NCBI RefSeq assembly: GCF_000247815.1
Contig: NC_021673.1
Coordinates: 42,984,706 to 43,048,705 of the forward strand
DNA length: 64,000 nucleotides
Source: Ficedula albicollis
Lineage: Eukaryota > Chordata > Aves > Passeriformes > Muscicapidae
Direction of reading: 5' to 3'
Positions 53,803 to 64,000 of the stretch are shown here, in pieces. Made by a program: the position numbers and the translations under genes. Below the pieces are notes generated by a model that saw only the letters and a program-made list of their open reading frames with translations, was not told the origin of the DNA and made no database searches. Numbering within the stretch: position 1 is the stretch's first letter; each line of letters opens with the position of its first letter.

Positions 53803-55916
53803 TGGTGAATCTTATCTAGAAAAATACATAAAAAGCAAGACTGTAATTTCAGCTGTGTTCTTTCTGGAAGTTTTTCCCCCCTACATTGTTATTCTGCTAG
53901 AAAGAAATACTACTATTGTTCATGGAGCTGCTTGAGACTTATCTGAAGCTAGACTTGCTTGGTAAGTTCTAATTTTAAATAACACTTCCAAAGAATGAAA
54001 AAGACTGCAATGGAGAGATTAAATGGTGCAGAAAGCATTAAGCATATTTTAATGGATTCCCATGTATTTGCAGAATACTCACACTTTTGCTCCATTTCTT
54101 TCATTTCTTCAGGAGGAATTTTTAACTTGTCAATATGTTCTCTTACAACACTTGCCCATTTTTGTAAAGAATCCAGTGCAGTCCAAGGTCTAGACATGTC
54201 TACTACCAACATAACTAGAGTGTCCTTTAGAGAGCTTGCCTCCATTGCAAATTTAAGAAGACCTTTGTGATACAGGTCGCCATCCAAAATCCATACATTA
54301 CATCTTGTTTGGTCTACAAAAAAAAAAGAAAAACATTTAATGAGATTTACTTGAAAAATAGCCACTATATATAATGGCTACTGAATGTTCTTTGGGCATG
54401 TAAAATACAAGGAAGAAAGCAGATGATGTTCTCTCAGTCCACTGAACACACATAATGACACAGCAATCTGCAGCCAGTGGGGAGACAAGCTCCTCCTCTT
54501 TCAAACTCTGATGTTTAATGGCTGATAACTGAAGATCTTAAATACATTATCTGAAAGAAAGGATCCAGAGAAAGCAGACAACATTTCCAAAATAGTTGTT
54601 CACCATTTTTGAGTAGGAAAATGTTTTCTTCAAGATGCAACTTGGAAGAGAAAATCTGGGTGAACTCAGTCATCTTTTTGCAGTTGTTGGCCTGCTCAGC
54701 TCTCAAGGACTGCCATCTCCCCTTTAAAACTCCATCTGACATGCTTGGATAACTCTAAAGTATAGTATGCACCTTAGCCACTCAAAAAACCTGAAGAACT
54801 GTAAAGTTTTTAATGATTGAGTTTGACTTAACAGACAACTTACTCTTCCAATTTGCAAAAGGACAATCACCATACAAATAGACCATCCCATTGTTTTTCC
54901 CTTCAAAAATACCACAGTACTACAAATTCATAAACACTTGTGCAGCAAAAGAAGAGACGTTGATTCAAAATGAATGTAATTACATTTCCTTTCAGGTAAA
55001 TTTTTAGTACTTGCTACATAAGTTCTGAGGAAGACATTTAAAGCAAACTCCCAATCTTCTTAAATCTGGTTCCAAGCCATCTTTGAAACCAATACCCAGA
55101 CATGAATGTCAGGAAATCAGGTGATTTCAGAGGAATTAAAGGCCAACTTCTTCTAGTTCTCCTTCAACATTTTTGGGATTTTTTAGTATACACAAGAGTT
55201 CTCTTTTTTCTCCAAAGCTTCCAGTATATCCTTATTCACATCACATAACTCCAGGTACTGGGATATTAAACAGGACCTTAAACATACTTTTTCCATTCTA
55301 GCTATACCTTCACCCAAGTTTTTGGGTTTTCTTGTTTGTTTTTTAAATCTTCTTTAGCATTGTGTACAATTTCCTACCCCTCAGTCAATGACAGTAGTCT
55401 TGCAGATTGTGTGCCAGCAAGACAAAGGTTTCTCTGTAGGTTCAGGACAACTACTTGCCACAGCAATTGAAATGGGAGATAGATGCCTGGGCACCTTCTC
55501 CTCTAGGCCTGAGAAACACACATCTATTCAGAATGTTGCAGCTAGGTCTGCATCCCTGGTCCTTTTTTTAAGCTCTTTCTTTTGACAGGTTCATTTCCTC
55601 CTCTACCACTGATATGGTCATTCCTGGTATCTACCAAAGAAACTGCACAAACTTCCTTATGATACAAAACACTTCTGACATAAGTTGGATTCCTGCATAC
55701 TATAAAGATAGAAAAACATCCCACTGTCATTTCAGATATCATACCACTAAACCATTGCTTTCAAATTGGTTTAAGACATTGTTACAAATACAAACTCACC
55801 ATCTCGGTCTTCATCATGCACATTTAAATACAAATACTCCATTCCTCTTCCTTTTTTGTACTCCTCTATTCCTTGAATTTTTCCTATTAAGCTAGTTTTA
55901 CCTGCTCCATCTTCAC
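42131..55916 (-). CDS. DYNC1LI1: DYNC1LI1, dynein 1 light intermediate chain 1, 5'-partial
   Basis: Eleven exons join in frame, 1,358 nt, giving about 452 residues and a TGA stop. The visible product begins at the P-loop GEDGAGKT in the Ras-like domain. It continues through [38 protein letters not shown] and [15 protein letters not shown] to the C-terminal adaptor-binding helix [17 protein letters not shown] and the tail SPTEGEAS. By recall, human LIC1 is 523 residues with its P-loop near residue 74, so only the N-terminal exon(s) are missing, right of the window. Family knowledge: the chain binds the dynein heavy chain through the Ras-like domain and BICD/Hook/Spindly-type adaptors through the C-terminal helix, on microtubules. 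Every intron is GT-AG and all phases agree. DYNC1LI2 is a less likely alternative, because the [15 protein letters not shown] context and synteny fit LI1. Confidence 0.97.
42244..44494 (-). other. DYNC1LI1: DYNC1LI1 last intron
   Basis: This intron is 2.25 kb. It contains a coding-like but frameshifted segment at 43222-43560 and a 74-bp tandem repeat at 44089-44288. No intact gene. Confidence 0.8.
44089..44288. repeat. Tandem repeat, 74-bp unit, about 2.7 copies
   Basis: gggctgatggaaacaaagga begins at about 44089 and 44163. A third, 5'-truncated copy starts at aaccacagaactc (44237). The copies differ by single bases (caacattcatgtt/caagattcatgct). Confidence 0.92.
44495..44653 (-). CDS. DYNC1LI1: DYNC1LI1 exon with adaptor-binding helix
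   Basis: This exon is 159 nt, acceptor cttgtag, donor gtatga. It encodes [20 protein letters not shown], including the FF and LL residues known to contact dynein adaptors. A Gly/Pro-rich low-complexity stretch (SPGGPGG...) and LPPSAKKSG follow. Confidence 0.95.
44821..44941 (-). CDS. DYNC1LI1: DYNC1LI1 exon, Ser/Pro-rich linker
   Basis: This exon is 121 nt, acceptor tttaatag, donor gtacct. It encodes [20 protein letters not shown] and [14 protein letters not shown]. It holds several SP and TP sites, in the flexible linker that follows the G-like domain. Confidence 0.94.
45484..45528 (-). CDS. DYNC1LI1: DYNC1LI1 45-nt micro-exon
   Basis: This exon is 45 nt (15 codons), acceptor ttttgtag, donor gttagt. 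It encodes [15 protein letters not shown]. It is separated from the preceding exon by a 125-nt intron. Confidence 0.93.
45654..45713 (-). CDS. DYNC1LI1: DYNC1LI1 exon [15 protein letters not shown]
   Basis: This exon is 60 nt (20 codons), phase 0, acceptor attgcag, donor gtaatt. It encodes [20 protein letters not shown]. It is too short to appear as an independent open frame. Confidence 0.94.
45714..47213 (-). other. DYNC1LI1: DYNC1LI1 intron between GWDND and FVHEKE exons
   Basis: This intron is 1.5 kb and AT-rich. It holds a 72-bp tandem duplication (46662) and a very decayed possible CR1 3' fragment near 46490-46620 (aaaatcatag...aaaaaaccc), too weak to annotate separately. Confidence 0.75.
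46662..46804. repeat. Tandem duplication, 72-bp unit
   Basis: catatgtagaagttgtttgc occurs at 46662 and 46734. The copies run to cttatttcaaatact and differ by one T and one g/a. Confidence 0.92.
47214..47325 (-). CDS. DYNC1LI1: DYNC1LI1 exon [17 protein letters not shown]
   Basis: This exon is 112 nt, acceptor ttctctag, donor gtacat. It encodes [20 protein letters not shown] then [18 protein letters not shown] decayed duplicate of this exon lies at about 48118-48214. Confidence 0.95.
47707..47842 (-). CDS. DYNC1LI1: DYNC1LI1 exon [16 protein letters not shown]
   Basis: This exon is 136 nt, acceptor tttattcag, donor gtaagt. It encodes [20 protein letters not shown] then [20 protein letters not shown]. 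It ends two bases into an isoleucine codon. Confidence 0.95.
47843..49442 (-). other. DYNC1LI1: DYNC1LI1 intron carrying a decayed exon copy
   Basis: This 1.6-kb intron lies between the CDAISV and GAALIY exons. Apart from the exon-like segment at about 48118-48290, I recognise nothing. Confidence 0.8.
48118..48290 (-). pseudogene. Decayed copy of a DYNC1LI1 exon inside the gene's own intron
   Basis: On the minus strand this reads AGWNNEKI, then a stop and a frameshift, then [20 protein letters not shown]. That parallels the live exon's [10 protein letters not shown] and [20 protein letters not shown]. By eye, identity is about 70-75% over roughly 95 nt. The segment just upstream (48215-48290) loosely resembles the end of the preceding exon with no intron between, which would favour a retrocopy over an exon duplication. 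That part is weak. It has no intact frame and is not expected to be functional. Confidence 0.7.
49443..49536 (-). CDS. DYNC1LI1: DYNC1LI1 exon [18 protein letters not shown]
   Basis: This exon is 94 nt, acceptor ttttgacag, donor gtatcc. It encodes [20 protein letters not shown] then [11 protein letters not shown]. It ends one base into the tyrosine codon completed by the next exon. Confidence 0.94.
49537..50690 (-). other. DYNC1LI1: DYNC1LI1 intron
   Basis: This is a 1.15-kb intron. An open plus-strand frame at 49893-50237 is lysine-rich low complexity without a domain. Nothing else is seen. Confidence 0.8.
50691..50860 (-). CDS. DYNC1LI1: DYNC1LI1 exon with phospho-loop
   Basis: This exon is 170 nt, acceptor actttcag, donor gtttgt (weaker consensus). 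It encodes [20 protein letters not shown], an acidic QEDKDDSV stretch and [11 protein letters not shown]. The SP within ASPQRR is a proline-directed phosphorylation-type site. Confidence 0.95.
51959..52126. repeat. Tandem duplication, 84-bp unit
   Basis: acatgcacaggttatcatct begins at 51959 and 52043, running to gtcagaagagct. The copies differ at a handful of bases (cccagg/ctcagg, caaatc/caagtc). Confidence 0.93.
53763..53799. repeat. Poly-T tract, 37 nt
   Basis: An uninterrupted T run in the intron (poly-A on the transcript strand). It could be the A-tail of an unrecognised retroposed sequence or plain slippage. Confidence 0.95.
54083..54313 (-). CDS. DYNC1LI1: DYNC1LI1 exon, Ras-like domain core
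   Basis: This exon is 231 nt, acceptor ttttgtag, donor gtgagt. It encodes [38 protein letters not shown] and [12 protein letters not shown]. Confidence 0.96.
54314..55799 (-). other. DYNC1LI1: DYNC1LI1 intron
   Basis: This 1.49-kb AT-rich intron lies between the P-loop exon and the next. No element is recognised. Confidence 0.85.
55800..55916 (-). CDS. DYNC1LI1: DYNC1LI1 exon with P-loop
   Basis: This exon is 117 nt, acceptor tctctccag, donor gtgagt. It completes a glycine codon and carries [10 protein letters not shown], the Walker A P-loop, then [20 protein letters not shown]. It is the most 5' exon in the window. Confidence 0.95.
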
Positions 55917-58627
55917 CTGGAGAGACAGAAGTAAGATACCACTCAATCTTTAATCATAGTTACATATTAAAAACCACCTGGGGCAAGAAGAAAACCATAT
56001 CCTAACAGGAATAGTTAAACACCTCAAACAATTTCAGTCTTTCAACTACAACCAAAGTAGCAACAAAGTTTTTCTAACAGAGTTTAACCCACAGCTCATT
56101 ACAGCTCATTACCAACAGCATACTGAAGAAGGCAAATCTGTTACCTCAGCTTTTATGAACTGGTTTCTTTGAATATTTTCTCTTTTATAGGTCTCAAGAA
56201 ACCTAAAAAAAAGTGACAAATAATAAGCCCACAGCCTTACAATATGTGTGTGTATTTGGATAGCACAGAAACAAGCCTGCAACCCAGATCCATTCACTCT
56301 TATTCTCTCCCCTCCAAAGGGAGCTTGGATAACCACTGAACTTTACAGCATATGAACAATGTAAACACCTCAGCTATAGCCAGAGAAGCTTCTAGAAAAA
56401 CCTCATTTGTAGTCACAGGTCTCAGAGTTGGAAAAATTCATGTGCATTTTTTCCAGTTCAAAAGAGTAATCAAACTGAATTTAGACACAAAGCAGGGGTT
56501 TTCCAGTTTGGTTTTTTTCCTCTAATTTGCAGAATGATGAGTATGTAACAGACATTATAAAATTCTTGAAACACACATCTTATAAAATTAAGGTTAATCC
56601 TAGGTCTCTAAGAAGCACTTTATCAATTTTGTGTCAAACCGAACATTTTTCCCCAAGTCTCTCCTATAGAGGGTGAGTAAATACTTTTAATCATATAACA
56701 AAGACACAAGTTCAAGGGCAGTAATTTTCACTGCTGAACATAAAGACGTTTTCCCTTTAAAGAGAACTGACCGTGATCTTATAGATGTCACTACAGCTAC
56801 ATTAAAAACACTATAGCTATAACCACTGTAAAAAACAGAGATATCGTACTTTGACAGAATAATTTTGAATTTGTTTAACGTATCATCCCCAAGATTGCCA
56901 CATGAAGTCCTTAATTTAGAGGACAGCTTTATTTTCGTATTTCACTAACACTGGAAAACATAAGACTGCTTACTCTAAGGTGCTGTGGGAATTTTACTCA
57001 ATGGAATGAATGTATTTTAAATGAAATACATTTTGAGAAAGAGAGAGAGAGAAATCAGACCAAAACTGAAGTCTGAAGTCTAGTTAAGTATAAACAAGTT
57101 AAATGAAAAATTAAGTTGTATCCCTTTAACTTTTCCACAATTTAAGGGCTCATTTGTGAGCTCCTGTATTAAATCAAGATGCACTTGAGCAAACAATTAC
57201 AGCTAGTTTTAAATAACCATTGGAAAGCAGTGCTATTTTCTAGTCATACATCAAGCTTTTCCTCTTGTAAGGATATCTTTTAAATAATTCTGATGAAGAA
57301 GAGTTCAAGCTTCACCATAGATGAATTACAATTCCTCCTCTGCCCTCACCTCTGTATTTATTCAAACTTCTTAAAATTGTCATTACAAATAACTGAGAAG
57401 ACCTAATTAGCTGCTGCTCTGACATGTTATGAAGTTGCTTTAACTTTTGCCAACAATGTCTGTATGATTCATTGTGCTATTTTACCTTTCTGAATTGGCA
57501 GCTTCAATTAATGAGTGCCAGCAGAAGGCTCAACAGGTAAGACAAATCAAAATGTTCTATTCCCTTTAATAAGGGGCTGCACTTAAGAGCTTTCTGAGTT
57601 TTTCAGAACAGTTGACTTCCAGCTAAGTTCTTTTGCATACTAGAGTTTGAGTCACACAGATGACAATAAAGATTTCAACTTGCTTAAATCTGGGAAACTT
57701 TACTGTCTCCTGTGCCTATCTACCAGTTTTAAAAGTTAGCTGGAACAAGTCTAAAAAACACCTGCGGTTGTAAAAAGTTCTGCACCTGATAAGATACGCC
57801 TAAGCAGTCTAAACTAAAACATACTTATATAGATCCTAATATCTAGACAACTACTGTTACAAAGTGCTCATGCTAAGCAATACAGGCAAACTTGAACTCT
57901 ACTTCCCACAAGCCCCTTACTTGTCACGGCTCTGTGTTACATAATTTCTTCTCCAACCCCATATTTCCAAATGCCTAAAATAAACTGGAGTTCAATACTG
58001 TTAAAATAATACCTTATGGCAAAGTAAGAACTGGAATTTTTTTTTCCCCTCTACACTGAAATAAATTTTACCAGAACAGCACAAGACAAATTGATTTGAT
58101 GTAAACTTAGTACAACTGGACACATATGCACACAGAGCAGTAATTTCAGCCTTCCACCACAGAACTATTTGAATTTAATCTGTTCCATGAGGAAGCCTGT
58201 CTATTCTCTTGTCCTCAGCAAATATTCACCCATTTCAAAACATCAAGATCAGGCAGGTGGATCACTGACACATATAACAGTGCTATACAAGTTACTGCAT
58301 GAAGAGAGCAGCACTCATCTTTCACAAGGGAAAGCCAGAATGACGCATCAGTGAAGTCTGAAGTTAGTAATACATAAACCAACTAGTTTACAAACAGGAT
58401 GATCCACTTGCAAGGATTCAAAATAGCTGCCTAGCCAAATGTGCTCTACCTCATAGGAGATCCAGAGTTCTTGACATATTTAAGTCAAATTAGAGTCAGT
58501 ATTATTTAAAAAGTTGGGAGGAAGTAAAAATAGGACCATAATTTATGATACAAGGACTTTCTCCTTTTCACCCACAATATTGATCATAAAGTTGACGAAG
58601 AGATAACTGTCTTGGCCATAATATATA

Positions 58628-58692
58628 TAATCATAACAGAATAGTCTGGGTTGGAAGCGACCTTCAAAGGTCAGCTAGTCCAACCCCACACT
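58628..58692 (-). mobile_element. CR1 LINE 3'-terminal fragment
   Basis: agaatagtctgggttggaag, then cgaccttcaaaggtcagctagtccaacccc, is the reverse complement of the typical avian CR1 3' end. Only about 65 bp remain. Confidence 0.85.
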
Positions 58693-59735
58693 AGTGAAAC
58701 CCAACATGCTAAGACTTGAGGTTTCATCTACTTCTACTTTCTATGCATAGTATGTTACATACACTTTATGAAATCATAACAACTGTGTATGCATTTGTAT
58801 CCTTTTTATTATTTTTTCCCAATCCAGACTTCAATAAAAACACTTGAAAAGTCAATACACTTTGAATATACTGAGTTATGCTAGGAAAGAGCAGCAGCAG
58901 ATTTTTGCTTTGCTCTTACTCTTCAGCAAGAATATAAAACCAGAAAATCTTAAACTAGTTTTTTCCTAAAACTCCTAGGTAGTTTTTAGAAATCTCATTA
59001 TCTAATAAATTCTAAGTGGTAACTTTAAGACTTCTCGAAACTCAAAGATTTTATTGTAAAGCCTTTACTATGTACAGAATCTTCTCTCTCCCCCAGAGTA
59101 GGGGGAAATTAAAGTCCATTAGCTGTTGGAGGTTTAATTGATAATGCACAATATATTAATATAACTAACATTAACTGCTACCTGGCACATACATAAAAGC
59201 ACATATGTTTAGAAAAAATGTCAATTACTACACATATATACTCATATATGGCTTTTCAAATTACAAACCTTAACACCTTTTTTTTATTTACCTTTTTTTG
59301 TTTGTTTTTTTGTTTGTTTCTGGATATCTCTAAAGTATATGAAAAAGTAATGCTGCTTAGTTTCGGACAAAAGGAAAATTTCATATTCCCTGGGCTCAAA
59401 CATCACTGATTAATATTATGAAACAAATTTTTTTTTCAAGTTCTACTGAAACAAAATAGAAAACACAGCCTTCAAGAATAATTACCATCATCCTCCACTT
59501 CAGAATTTTGAAAAATCCTGTAGCTTCTTTATTTTTAACTGTGGGATTAATTAAATTAACAACTGACTTCCATACATAAGCTCACACAGCAAAATATTTC
59601 TGACATAGCATTTCAAGGTAGAAGAAAAATCAGGTAGATTTTGCATCCTCCTTTTGCAAAGAACATAAAAAGGCCTCCTTTTGGAAAGTAAATACCAAAG
59701 AACAAAAGTTCTCCATTATACCAATTTGCACTCAC

Positions 59736-59804
59736 ACATTAATACAGCAGTGAGGAAAGAGAAGTGGTTTCTACATTAATACAGCAGTGAGGAAAGAGAA
59801 GTGA
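59736..59804. repeat. Tandem duplication, 37-bp unit
   Basis: acattaatacagcagtgagg occurs at 59736 and 59773, each followed by aaagagaagtg. Confidence 0.92.
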
Positions 59805-62800
59805 TGTTTGTAGCAAGCGGTGCTATGCACCAAAGCTGAATACAAGTAAAAGAAAAACAACAGATTTAATTTTGCACAAAAGTCAGGCTAGGAAGCAGCT
59901 GAAACAAAGCCAAACCAATCTGCTTACACACAGTATTGCACTGTCTTGTTAACAAAATGGAAAGTCTTATACTCAACTAAACAAACACTGTTGCATTTTT
60001 ATCTGCACACTGGTACTACCTCATTCCTCTGATGAACTCCAGTTTGGAGTTGTGAAAGTTCCTCTGTCCAAGGTGCTACTCTGTTCACAAAATAGATTTT
60101 TTAAAACATCCTTCTTGCTGCTGCCCCAAACATATAGGAAACCGTAACAACAGAAACCCTTCCCAGTCTCCTCCCTTCTCACTACTCCAGGCAAAAATCA
60201 TGTTTACTGAGCAGAAAATCAAGTATCACTAAATGTTCTGCCACAATACAGAATTTAGCAGAATGCTACCCCCGAGACAGGAAGGGTGGGCAATGAAGTG
60301 AACGAATCTGTGTGTGCAGGCAAACTTACCTATGTCCTGCTACACCAACTGTTCAGTCATAAACTACTATATTTGAGAGGACTTAGGCTCTCCATAACAG
60401 AACTTCTTCAAATTCTTCTTTCAATTAACATTTTCAAATTCAAAATATTTACTACTCATTTCCACATTCCTTTCAGTTTAGCAAATGACAACAGAAGTAG
60501 AATTTGTCTGGTCCTATAATCAGACATTTCTAACTTGTCACAGAAATCTGTACATGGAAGAACAATCAAGGTGTTATCTCCAGAACAGACATGAGCTTTG
60601 ACTGTCTGTTTAAATTGTTTCTCCATTGTAAAGTGTCCAGTGTGTTCAAAATACATCAAGGCAAAGAAGCAAGAAGAGAACATTTCTTTTGTATCATCAC
60701 TATTGGTAGCATGCCCCTCTTCAATCCAGGACTGTGATTTTTTTTTCATCAGCTCTTTGAAAAACCCTGGATGCCTTACTTGTTTGTAGTCTATAATCCT
60801 AGTGGTTCCTTGAAAGAAGTTTTTTGTTTGCATTTTAAATCCAGCAATTAAAATTCAGCTTGATATGGGAATTCTACAGCTCATCTCTAAAAAACATGTT
60901 CAAATAAGGCCAAACAAAACTAGAAGTAATGGACCCAATTAGCATCCTCTGCACACCCCACATCCCCAAGCATACTTTTGTGAATCAGCTTTATATTTTT
61001 TACAATGCAAAAGATAGCTTCTGGGTAGAAAACCACAGAATATCAAATATCTCTAGCATAAAATACTGAATATTTTTATTAATAGAAAAAATCTATCTTG
61101 CTTAAATATGATAGAACAAAGCCAACAAGTCTAAACTTGAGTTATCGAATGGGGCTAAGATGCCTTCCCAGAATCCCAGAGCAATCTCTATTCCACACCA
61201 TGTGGAATATGCATGAATCCCAACACAGTGGTGTAGAGACATAATGATCTTCTTTCTACTAGAACCAAGCACATGTGCACTATAGCTATTTTCAAGATAA
61301 AATACTTGTCACAAGCTAATAACTGCCTTTTCTACAGCTGTGTATTAGTGAGAGGCTTGTTTACACATTCTACACTAATTGAAGAATGCCTTTTACAGAA
61401 CAAGACCAAAATAATCACAGTAAGCCAAATTTAGTTTGCTTTCAGAGAATTAAAAAACAAAATTCATTACGCTGATGAGAGCCTTCTCTACAACCTCTCA
61501 AACCAATATGGAAGTTCACAATAAGTAGGCCATAACAAGTTTACAAATAACTTGTCACTAAATTCTCATTTGCTCATTGAACAAAAATCATCTCCTTCTC
61601 CAAGTTCATTTTACTCTGCCAGATAAGTTTCTCCCCTCACATACAATTCACTCAGTATATTTGTGGCACTGAAAAATTAAATAAATTTTCTGAGGAGCAC
61701 CTTAATTGTACTTCAGCCTTTCAACACGATAGAAAGGAGACTGCAGACAACTGTTCCAGCAAGTCTTCTGCCACGTCCTGCACCACAAGAATACATGGCC
61801 TGACTGTGAAAACAGGTACAGCAGTAACAGTGTTACCTGTGCTTGGAGAGACCCACAGCCAAAGAAGGGAAATACTGCAGAGAATTCTACAGTGACTATG
61901 AACAGCATCCATTCCTAACTCAGTCCTTCTCCTTTAACATAGCAGGAAGTTGTCTAGTGTATTTTATCCAGGTTACCTACCAAAATAGAATAATCCCATG
62001 TTACTATCCATGGGACACCTTTATTGGTATTCTTGCCACTAACCTGCCTGGAGAACACAGAAGCACAATTCCTCTCACTGTTCTTCACCTCTGGAGCTAT
62101 TTCTGAGATAGAGCCAGAAACCAGCAGCACCTCTGATACTGAGGAGACAAACTAAAATAAATGCAATTCAAGAATTTCAGAACTTTCCATGCTGTTCTAA
62201 GTGATTTCTACCATACAGCATCCTTGTAATTCTGGATTTTTGGAAGGGTATTATGGCAGGAAGGACACAACAAAGAAGTACTACTTAATTCTAAAAAAAT
62301 GTAGCTACAAAACAAGCAATTAGAATTTTATCTAGGTCAATGCCCCATCAAAACAATTGACACTTTAGAAGCATAACTCTGCTGACCTAAACACAACTTG
62401 ACTACATTTGCAAGGCTTTCATTGCCTGCAGAAGGTGAATTAGTTGCAAGAAGAGGACAAAAAGAAACCCTCTGAGTTAACTTCTGCAGTAGCAGAAAAT
62501 TTAGAATATTTGCGATTAATAATATGCACAGTATGAACAAGCAGTATTTTATCAGTTTCACTGATGAAATTACAACAGTGAAGCTGTCAGCTTTTGGAAC
62601 AGGAAAAAAAAAGAAATGAAAAACTGATTTTATAGTGTTGACTACAAATTCAAGTAAGAAGATTTTATACCCTCACAAAAATTTGCTGTATCAAAACTTA
62701 ATTTTCAGGTTCTCTTTATTCCACAGGTCCACTAGAAGAAAGCAGCAGGCTAAACCTGTTCTTGAAGATATACTGGGAACGGCTGTTATTGCAGAAGATG

Positions 62801-64000
62801 GTACATGTACACACAGAAAAGTGTACCTGTAAATTAGCTGTGGATTGTGCTTCTTTCCAAGCACCCTTACAGCCAGTGGACAGGAGCAGAGCTCCAAGAT
62901 TTAAACAAACAGGCCAAGCCCTGGGAAGTGAGATGTCTGGGGTAACGAGAAAATGTGGACATGAGGCAGCTGAACTCTCACTGCCCAGTAAACTCAAAGC
63001 TTTTACCATTGAGTCAATTAAAATGCATAAAAAACCCAAGCCCACTAGTGATTCGGTAGTAGCATAATTGTGCAATACAGACAGAGAGTCAGACAGTGTC
63101 ACTGGATGGTTTGACACAATTAAAATTGTAGGCAAAGAATATACTGTGCTTCAGAGACAGAGGAATGTATGAAACACAAAGCCAGATAGAAAACAACTAT
63201 TCAATTCACTTGCCAGCTGGGAGCCTGTGTTCTGGTGCATCCTGGAATGACTTTGAACATTACTGCTTGAATGCATGCAGCAGTTTGTTGGATAAACTAT
63301 TAGTTCAGGTCTCTGAATCCGAGCCTTCACACATTCTACAGCACTACGGATTCCATCCATAATCCGCAATAGTGAGTTGTCAGCTGCTCCCCTCTACTCC
63401 ACTCGCTGATATAAGAGAAAAGGAATGAGCATGAGAGCTCCCAATTATAAGCATCAGTTTCCTCATCACAAAAACCACCTCCTGTGATCAACTACCTTTA
63501 TTATACAAGTGAGTAAAAGACAGTCCAGGAGAAGTAGAAAAAGGAGAAAAAATTAAGCAAGAGCAACAAAACCACACTGCTTTGGCTATCTGCAAAAAGT
63601 AGCTAGAAACATCAATGAGAACACTCAACTTCCTTAAGAAAGCACGGATGCTTTGCATTTTCTGCTGGTATAGTTTGCTAAATGAGGTAGCTATGGCCAC
63701 TATGACAAAACTACCTAGGAATCATAAGCATAAGAGCATACAGTAAAGTTTAGAAAAGCTTGTACTTCTATTATTTGTTCACACAAAAACAGAAAGATGA
63801 GAAGTTTTCATGCCACGTGGTGCCAACCAGAGTTTAAACTTAAAAGAAAAATAGTTATTGAAACAATGTCTGCAAGTGAAGCAACTTTGGAGAAGTAAAA
63901 CTGGAAGTCAATTAATTTTGGGCTGATTTTGAGCAAATCATTAATCATTTGTTAATTTTCACAAAACTATGTGCCATATCTAGAGATTAACATTTGGCAT

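Larger units (their letters stand above)
50861..54082 (-). other. DYNC1LI1: DYNC1LI1 intron
   Basis: This is a 3.2-kb intron. It holds an 84-bp tandem duplication (51959) and a 37-nt poly-T (53763-53799). No gene is recognised. Confidence 0.85.
55917..64000 (-). other. DYNC1LI1: Presumed DYNC1LI1 first intron (5' part beyond window)
   Basis: No CpG island and no exon resembling the LIC1 N-terminus (NLWSCILSEV-type residues) was found on the minus strand. The contents are a CR1 terminal fragment (58628), a short tandem duplication (59736) and AT-rich sequence. Open frames such as 60456-60833 (125 codons, minus) carry no known motif. Confidence 0.65.

Noticed and set aside
56655..56685. GKNV-like codons on the minus strand, as for the residues before the LIC1 P-loop
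   Set aside because: Neighbouring codons do not fit, and no donor in the correct phase follows.
60456..60833. 125-codon minus-strand frame in the DYNC1LI1 first intron
   Set aside because: No motif recognised. It is unlike the missing LIC1 N-terminus and has no acceptor/donor pair that would fit the P-loop exon phase.

Overview
The window reads as vertebrate, most likely avian, nuclear DNA. Three genes with clean GT-AG introns can be assembled by eye. They keep the order and orientation that human chromosome 3p22 has for CMTM7 (+), CMTM6 (-) and DYNC1LI1 (-). The recognisable interspersed repeats are CR1 LINEs, the dominant retroposon of birds and reptiles. The bird call is inferred from CR1 content, short introns and this synteny; no species can be named.

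Layout. 1-5381 is CMTM7 intron 1 and holds a decayed CR1 reverse-transcriptase fragment. CMTM7 exons 2-5 follow at 5382-10720; exon 1 lies off the left edge. From about 10.7 to 25.7 kb lie the facing 3' ends of CMTM7 and CMTM6, with no other gene I can support. CMTM6 runs right to left, from a CpG-rich first exon at about 33.1 kb to its stop at 25,729. From 34.1 to 41.3 kb is intergenic, with two CR1 copies and a 399-bp tandem duplication. DYNC1LI1 runs right to left from 55,916 to its stop at 42,131 in eleven exons. Its 5' coding exon(s) are off the right edge, and 55,917-64,000 looks like its first intron.

Roles. CMTM7 and CMTM6 are four-pass MARVEL-domain membrane proteins of one clustered family. 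DYNC1LI1 is the light intermediate chain that links cytoplasmic dynein 1 to activating adaptors. The three are neighbours but not an operon, and nothing here shows co-regulation.

Sequence quality matters. Three uninterrupted poly-C blocks (805, 200 and 830 nt) sit at what look like contig ends; they are probably artefact fill, not biology. The third removes the 5' part of CMTM6 exon 1, including the start codon. More than ten near-identical short direct duplications recur across the window and may share the same assembly origin or reflect recent tandem slippage.

The most biologically interesting signal is a decayed copy of one DYNC1LI1 coding exon, possibly part of a retrocopy, lying inside one of that gene's own introns (about 48.1-48.3 kb). 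I found no CRISPR array, operon, convincing RNA gene or wholly new gene system.
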